Shown: positions 61,007-64,000 of the stretch, one piece after another
Numbering within the stretch: the stretch's first letter is position 1
How the letters are laid out: every line of letters starts with the position of its first letter
Source: SAR202 cluster bacterium bin87
GTDB lineage: Bacteria; Chloroflexota; Dehalococcoidia; Lucifugimonadales; UBA3495
Assembly (NCBI GenBank): GCA_002238825.1
Contig: MPNC01000003.1
Span: forward strand, 386,732-450,731
DNA: 64,000 bases
Direction: 5' to 3'
Notes under the pieces: model-generated
Told to the model about the DNA's origin: nothing
Database searches by the model: none
What the model saw: only the letters and a program-made list of their open reading frames with translations
Made by a program: the position numbers and the translations under genes

Positions 61007-61008
61007 TT

Positions 61009-61051
61009 AAACCTGTGGAAATCTACAGTATTCGCCGAACCCTGCAGGTTT
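61009..61051. promoter_or_regulatory. Candidate operator before the HTH regulator
   Basis: AAACCTG at 61009-61015 and CAGGTTT at 61045-61051 face each other; the second is part of the near-palindrome AACCCTGCAGGTTT (61038-61051). The pair lies directly upstream of the regulator start, where an autoregulatory site would be. Confidence 0.3.
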
Positions 61052-61107
61052 GGCGCGAAAATCCTAGCATAGGTGTTGGCGATGGTCAACGTTCGAACGA
61101 TCCCCAA

Positions 61108-61252
61108 AAGGGCCTTTCCAAAGTCCTTGCGAGAAGCGGAGCGACATGGCAATCCTGTCAATGCAACAAGGCTTTCCCGTATGCTTCATGTTCGCGGAGC
61201 GAGATTGCCGCGCTGCGCTCGCAATGACCAAAGCTACTTTGGAAAGGCCCTG
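61108..61252. repeat. 145-bp MITE-like element
   Basis: Same length and structure as the copies at 23481 and 36167 (first base A instead of C). The nine flanking bases do not match, so the target duplication has decayed or one end has been rearranged. Upstream of the HTH regulator. Confidence 0.85.
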
Positions 61253-61287
61253 GTTCCTCGAGCGTACCCGGTATGTGGCGTGGAAAC

Positions 61288-61397
61288 GTCAGAATCAGGA
61301 TTATCAGGATTTGGGGATTTTCAGGATTGGGACCGTTCCGTGATCGAGATGTCCCAATCCTGCCAAATCATGAAATCCCGTAAATCTTGATTCTGAC
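61288..61397. repeat. GTCAGAATC-family inverted-repeat element
   Basis: About 110 bp from GTCAGAATCAGGATTA to AAATCTTGATTCTGAC; interior carries ATCAGGATTTGGGGATTTTC and CAATCCTGCC. Placed 35 bases after the 145-bp element. With it and the palindrome below this accounts for the whole 510-base gap to the cyclase gene. Confidence 0.8.
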
Positions 61398-61425
61398 AAT
61401 TTACGAAAACGCTGACCCAACAAAT

Positions 61426-61453
61426 CCGGGGGCGAATAATCATTCGCCCCTAC
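61426..61453. repeat. 28-bp GTAGGGGCGAAT-type palindrome
   Basis: GGGGGCGAATAA and TCATTCGCCCCTAC, one arm slightly diverged, 64 bases from the cyclase stop. Confidence 0.7.
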
Positions 61454-61516
61454 CCAACGAAACTTGCGGGATTACGAAACGTCGGCGGGACGCCCGCGTA
61501 AGTGGGCTGGCAACCC

Positions 61517-62467
61517 CTAGAAAATCGCGATCGGGTTCACCGGACTGCCAGTCACGTTGCGCAACCGCAGAGCGCCGATGGACAGCATGAACTCGTACCG
61601 GCCGTGGCGGGCCGCCACCTCGGCCACGTCCTCCAGGTTGGCGTTGTCGATCAGCCAGACGCCCAGGTACACCAGGCAGGCGATGTGCAGCGGCGACACG
61701 ATGTTGTCGTACTGGTTGGGGCGGATGTCGTTGGACGTGTCCGTGCCGAGCATGGCAATCCCACGCTCCTTGAACCACGGGGCGCAGGCGACGTGACAGG
61801 CCACGCTGGGTTCGGTTCCCGGCACGGGGCCGTCCACCAGCCGGCGACGGTAGTTGCCGGTGCGAACCAGCAGTATGTCTCCCTCCTGAACCGTGACGCC
61901 GTGGTCACGCTCCGCCGCATCGAGGTCCTCGGGCATCACCGGCGCGTCCGGCGACAGCCAGTCGACGCCGCGCACCCTGGCGATGTCCAGCAGCACGCCC
62001 CGGCTGACCAATCCCTGCGCCGTCAGGTCGATGGCGTGGCTCTGGGCTCCCTCCCGTGAGGTGACCACGCCGGCCGGCACGCCGTTGTACATCAGGCCGT
62101 CATAGGAGTAGTGCGACAGCGCGTCAATGTGGGTGATGGTCTGCCCGTGGAAGACCATGCCGATGAACTCGGCCGCGCCGCGCCGGGAGTTGCGGCGTTC
62201 CAGGGGATCGGTGTCGCGGCCCTCGCCGCTGTCCACCATGAACCGCTGCACCTGGTGGGTGATGTCCGGGGTCATTTCCGTGGTGATGGGACGGGCGCAG
62301 CTCACCGTTTCACCGGTCTGCACCAGGGCGGCAGCCTGGGTCCGTTTCGCCGTCGTGATCAGGTTCAGCGCGCCCAGCTGGTCCTGTTGGCCCCAGCGAC
62401 CCCAGTTGTTCTCATCGCGATACCACGCCAGCACCTCGGATTCGGTGGGTACTCCTGCGAAAGCCAT
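61517..62467 (-). CDS. Cyclase family protein (kynurenine-formamidase-like)
   Basis: 316 residues from ATG 62467 (GGAGGG five bases upstream). The metal site of the family is GQTITHIDALSHYSYDGLMYNG, with His-x-Asp and a further His. Other conserved parts are GVLLDIARVRGVDWL and DILLVRTGNYRRRL. Members hydrolyse N-formylkynurenine, isatin or related amides and lactones; the substrate is not set by sequence. It stands alone downstream of a DUF5679-like gene on the other strand. Confidence 0.85.
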   Translation of the reverse strand: MAFAGVPTESEVLAWYRDENNWGRWGQQDQLGALNLITTAKRTQAAALVQTGETVSCARPITTEMTPDITHQVQRFMVDSGEGRDTDPLERRNSRRGAAEFIGMVFHGQTITHIDALSHYSYDGLMYNGVPAGVVTSREGAQSHAIDLTAQGLVSRGVLLDIARVRGVDWLSPDAPVMPEDLDAAERDHGVTVQEGDILLVRTGNYRRRLVDGPVPGTEPSVACHVACAPWFKERGIAMLGTDTSNDIRPNQYDNIVSPLHIACLVYLGVWLIDNANLEDVAEVAARHGRYEFMLSIGALRLRNVTGSPVNPIAIF

Positions 62468-62580
62468 GGTTCCCTCCATCGCATGCTGCCGGCCAGCGCC
62501 GGCATAATTTCGGCGATTCTACACCAGGTGGTCGGGAATCGCGGCGCCGACAAACCCGAGCCGCCAGCGTTTCCGACCCG

Positions 62581-62606
62581 GCGCGGGCGCGGGCGCGGGC
62601 GCGGGC
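62581..62606. repeat. GCGCGG simple repeat
   Basis: GCGCGG is repeated about four times in the 441-base gap between the cyclase and the DUF5679-like gene. It encodes an Ala/Pro run in a shadow frame and is not part of a gene. Confidence 0.75.
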
Positions 62607-62710
62607 CGATTCAGCTTGGTCATGGTCGTAAACGCCCGGGCGACACCGACGCGCAAACCGCGCGACTCGGCGGGGCGTATTAACCATGAACGGCAATCAT
62701 GTGAACGACA

Positions 62711-62849
62711 ACCGGGTGATGGATACCCGGTATGAAAAACGGACACGACATAACGGTGTCCACCCGTGCAGCGCGCTTTAGAAGTTTCGAACCGCCAACA
62801 ACGCGTCAGATCGACGAGAAAGTCCCCGATAGGGGGCTCTGAGAACGTC
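62711..62849 (+). ncRNA. Run of stem-loops, possible structured leader
   Basis: Hairpin 1: ACCGGGT/ACCCGGT (62711-62717, 62725-62731). Hairpin 2: GGACAC/GTGTCC (62741-62746, 62756-62761). Hairpin 3: AGTCCCC/GGGGGCT on a GATA loop (62821-62838) with an outer GACG/CGTC pair (62813-62849). No ORF fits. It could be the leader of the gene at 62909 or chance in GC-rich DNA; no known family is recognised. Confidence 0.3.
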
Positions 62850-62908
62850 AACCGAATACCTTTCAGCCTGGGGGAATACCAGTGTGCGCATCCTACAATC
62901 CAGCCATC

Positions 62909-63046
62909 ATGTACTGTGCCCTTTGTCGGGCCAATACCGCTTCGCGCGACGTCGAATACATCACGATGAGAAACGGAAGACCGGCCACGATAGCCGTCTG
63001 CGTCAAATGCGGGACCAAAAAGTTCCACCAGGGTGTGCCCCGCTAA
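62909..63046 (+). CDS. DUF5679-like zinc-ribbon mini-protein
   Basis: 45 residues: MYCALCRAN at the start and VCVKCGTKKFHQG at the end give two CxxC knuckles, around TMRNGRPATIAV, the DUF5679 pattern. Function of the family is unknown; it is widespread in Chloroflexota and Actinobacteria. No Shine-Dalgarno is seen; TACAAT (62894-62899) lies nine bases before the ATG, so a leaderless message is possible. Divergent paired ends with fmt (26 bases between stops). Confidence 0.75.
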   Translation: MYCALCRANTASRDVEYITMRNGRPATIAVCVKCGTKKFHQGVPR

Positions 63047-63071
63047 GGCGGCGTAACCCGACTCGGTCCGG

Positions 63072-64000
63072 TCAGCCCAGCCGCGCGCCAATGAAATCCG
63101 GATATCCCCGGACGAAATCGGCGGCAGCCGCCGGACGTCGCCCCTCCAACTGCAAACGGCGGATTGCGAGCAAGCCTTCGCCGGTTCCCACCGCCAACTG
63201 GTCATCCTCTAGCCGAACCACCGTGCCCGGTTCGCCATCGTTCGCCGGCAAGGGCGACACCTCGAGGAGTTTGATCTCCTTCCCTTGCCACGCGGTGTGC
63301 AGCCCCGGCCACGGCGTGTACGCCCGTTGCTGCCGCCACAGAAACCCGGCCGCTCGGTCCCAATCGGCTATTCCGTCCGCACGTTCCATCTTCGATGTGT
63401 AGGTGGCCTGCCCGTCATCCTGGGGACGGGCATCGATGTCTCCGGACACCCAACCGGGAAGCGTCGCATCGAGCAGGTCCGCACCGTCCCGGAACAGATC
63501 GGTGGTCAGGGTATCCGCATCGTCGCCGGGCTCGATGTTCCGGGAGCGTTGCGCGATCACCGGCCCGGTATCCATTCCTTCATCAAGGAGCATCAGCGTG
63601 ACCCCGGTGGTGTCGTCGCCGCCCAGGATGGCGCCAGGCACCGGGGACGGCCCCCGGTGGCGCGGCAACAGCGAGGGATGCAGATTCAGGCAGCCGAACC
63701 GCGGGATATCCAGTACCTCGGCCGGTAGCAACCGGCCGTAGGCGACCACCACGACCATTTCCGGCTTCAGTGCCGAGAATCCGGCGACTGCTTCCGAATT
63801 GCGCAGCGTGGCCGGCTGGTAGACCGGCACCTCGAGTTCCTGGGCTCGGGCCTTCACCGGCGAGGGCTCCATCATTTGACCTCGGCCCCGTCGCCGGTCG
63901 GGTGGAGTGTAGACGCCGATTAGGTCCACGGCCGGGTTGGCCGCCAAATTTTCCAGCGCGGGCACCGCGAAACGGGGGGTTCCCATGAAGACCGTGCGCA
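63072..64000 (-). CDS. fmt: Methionyl-tRNA formyltransferase, 5' end at window edge
   Basis: 309 of 310 or so residues are present. The frame continues past Met (63986) as RTVFMGTPRFAVPAL, and the last bases read (A)TG CGC, so the initiator A is just outside the window. Formylates Met-tRNA(fMet) with 10-formyl-THF. Catalytic Asn/His/Asp are in NLHPSLLPRHRGPSPVPGAI and LLDEGMDTGPV; the C-terminal OB-like domain (GEPGTVVRLEDDQLAVGTGEG) binds tRNA. The usual partner def is not visible. Confidence 0.93.
   Translation of the reverse strand, partial: RTVFMGTPRFAVPALENLAANPAVDLIGVYTPPDRRRGRGQMMEPSPVKARAQELEVPVYQPATLRNSEAVAGFSALKPEMVVVVAYGRLLPAEVLDIPRFGCLNLHPSLLPRHRGPSPVPGAILGGDDTTGVTLMLLDEGMDTGPVIAQRSRNIEPGDDADTLTTDLFRDGADLLDATLPGWVSGDIDARPQDDGQATYTSKMERADGIADWDRAAGFLWRQQRAYTPWPGLHTAWQGKEIKLLEVSPLPANDGEPGTVVRLEDDQLAVGTGEGLLAIRRLQLEGRRPAAAADFVRGYPDFIGARLG

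Noticed and set aside
62519-63205. 228-residue minus-strand ORF
   Set aside because: It contains an Ala-Pro run from the GCGCGG simple repeat and overlaps the DUF5679-like gene and the end of fmt; no domain.

Overview
This GC-rich window reads as a free-living environmental bacterium, most likely Chloroflexota of the SAR202/Dehalococcoidia type. That placement is an inference from gene content: three luciferase-like (F420/FMN) oxidoreductases, single-cysteine CMD proteins, an RraA-like protein, orphan solute-binding lipoproteins, a binding protein with a Val/Glu/Lys repeat linker, Ni-superoxide dismutase, and a siroheme-based tetrapyrrole cluster. No rRNA, tRNA, CRISPR array, phage or transposase gene was recognised.

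Layout. 1-900: lower-GC edge with a partial HARE-HTH protein and small ORFs. 0.97-9.5 kb, plus strand: a luciferase-like oxidoreductase, an ABC exporter, an NMT1-like protein, two small membrane proteins, an SDR, a zinc alcohol dehydrogenase, a zinc-ribbon/GIY-YIG membrane protein and a YtcJ-like amidohydrolase. 9.7-23.4 kb, minus strand: HEPN-like protein, two tandem branched-chain-type binding lipoproteins, amidase with GatC-like partner, VapBC-type toxin-antitoxin pair, TldE with a frameshifted TldD, a PD-(D/E)XK protein, a CMD protein, two more luciferase-like oxidoreductases, a coiled-coil membrane protein and a TlpA-like lipoprotein. 23.7-28.7 kb, plus strand: AI-2E-type membrane protein, a radical-SAM-like protein without the cluster cysteines, DUF1800 and an NHL propeller. 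29-34.7 kb, minus strand: CMD protein, RraA and a glycine-betaine-type ABC operon. 34.9-44.8 kb: tgt, TauE, aroB/aroK, VOC, pcm, enoyl-CoA hydratase, ilvD and an alcohol dehydrogenase broken by an in-frame TAG. 44.9-48.7 kb: a duplicated-domain gene with a frameshifted retropepsin-like gene, sodN and recQ. 48.8-61.0 kb, minus strand: tetrapyrrole genes. 61.5-64.0 kb: a cyclase, a DUF5679-like mini-protein and the start of fmt.

The tetrapyrrole region encodes a nearly complete route from glutamyl-tRNA to uroporphyrinogen III and siroheme (hemA, hemL, hemB, hemC, a cobA-hemD fusion and a precorrin-2 dehydrogenase/ferrochelatase). It continues with one protein holding two siroheme-decarboxylase (AhbA/AhbB-like) halves. 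hemE, hemF/N and hemH are absent here, so the branch via didecarboxysiroheme to heme (or heme d1) is the natural reading. A HEPN/partner pair and a small nuclease sit between hemC and cobA-hemD.

Intergenic space is packed with short non-coding elements. Two families have CAGG...CCTG termini and 9-bp flanking direct repeats, that is, MITE-like target duplications. There is also a roughly 107-bp GTCAGAATC inverted-repeat family and a 28-bp GTAGGGGCGAAT palindrome. Three genes (tldD, an alcohol dehydrogenase, a retropepsin-like gene) carry single disruptions that are either real decay or sequence error.
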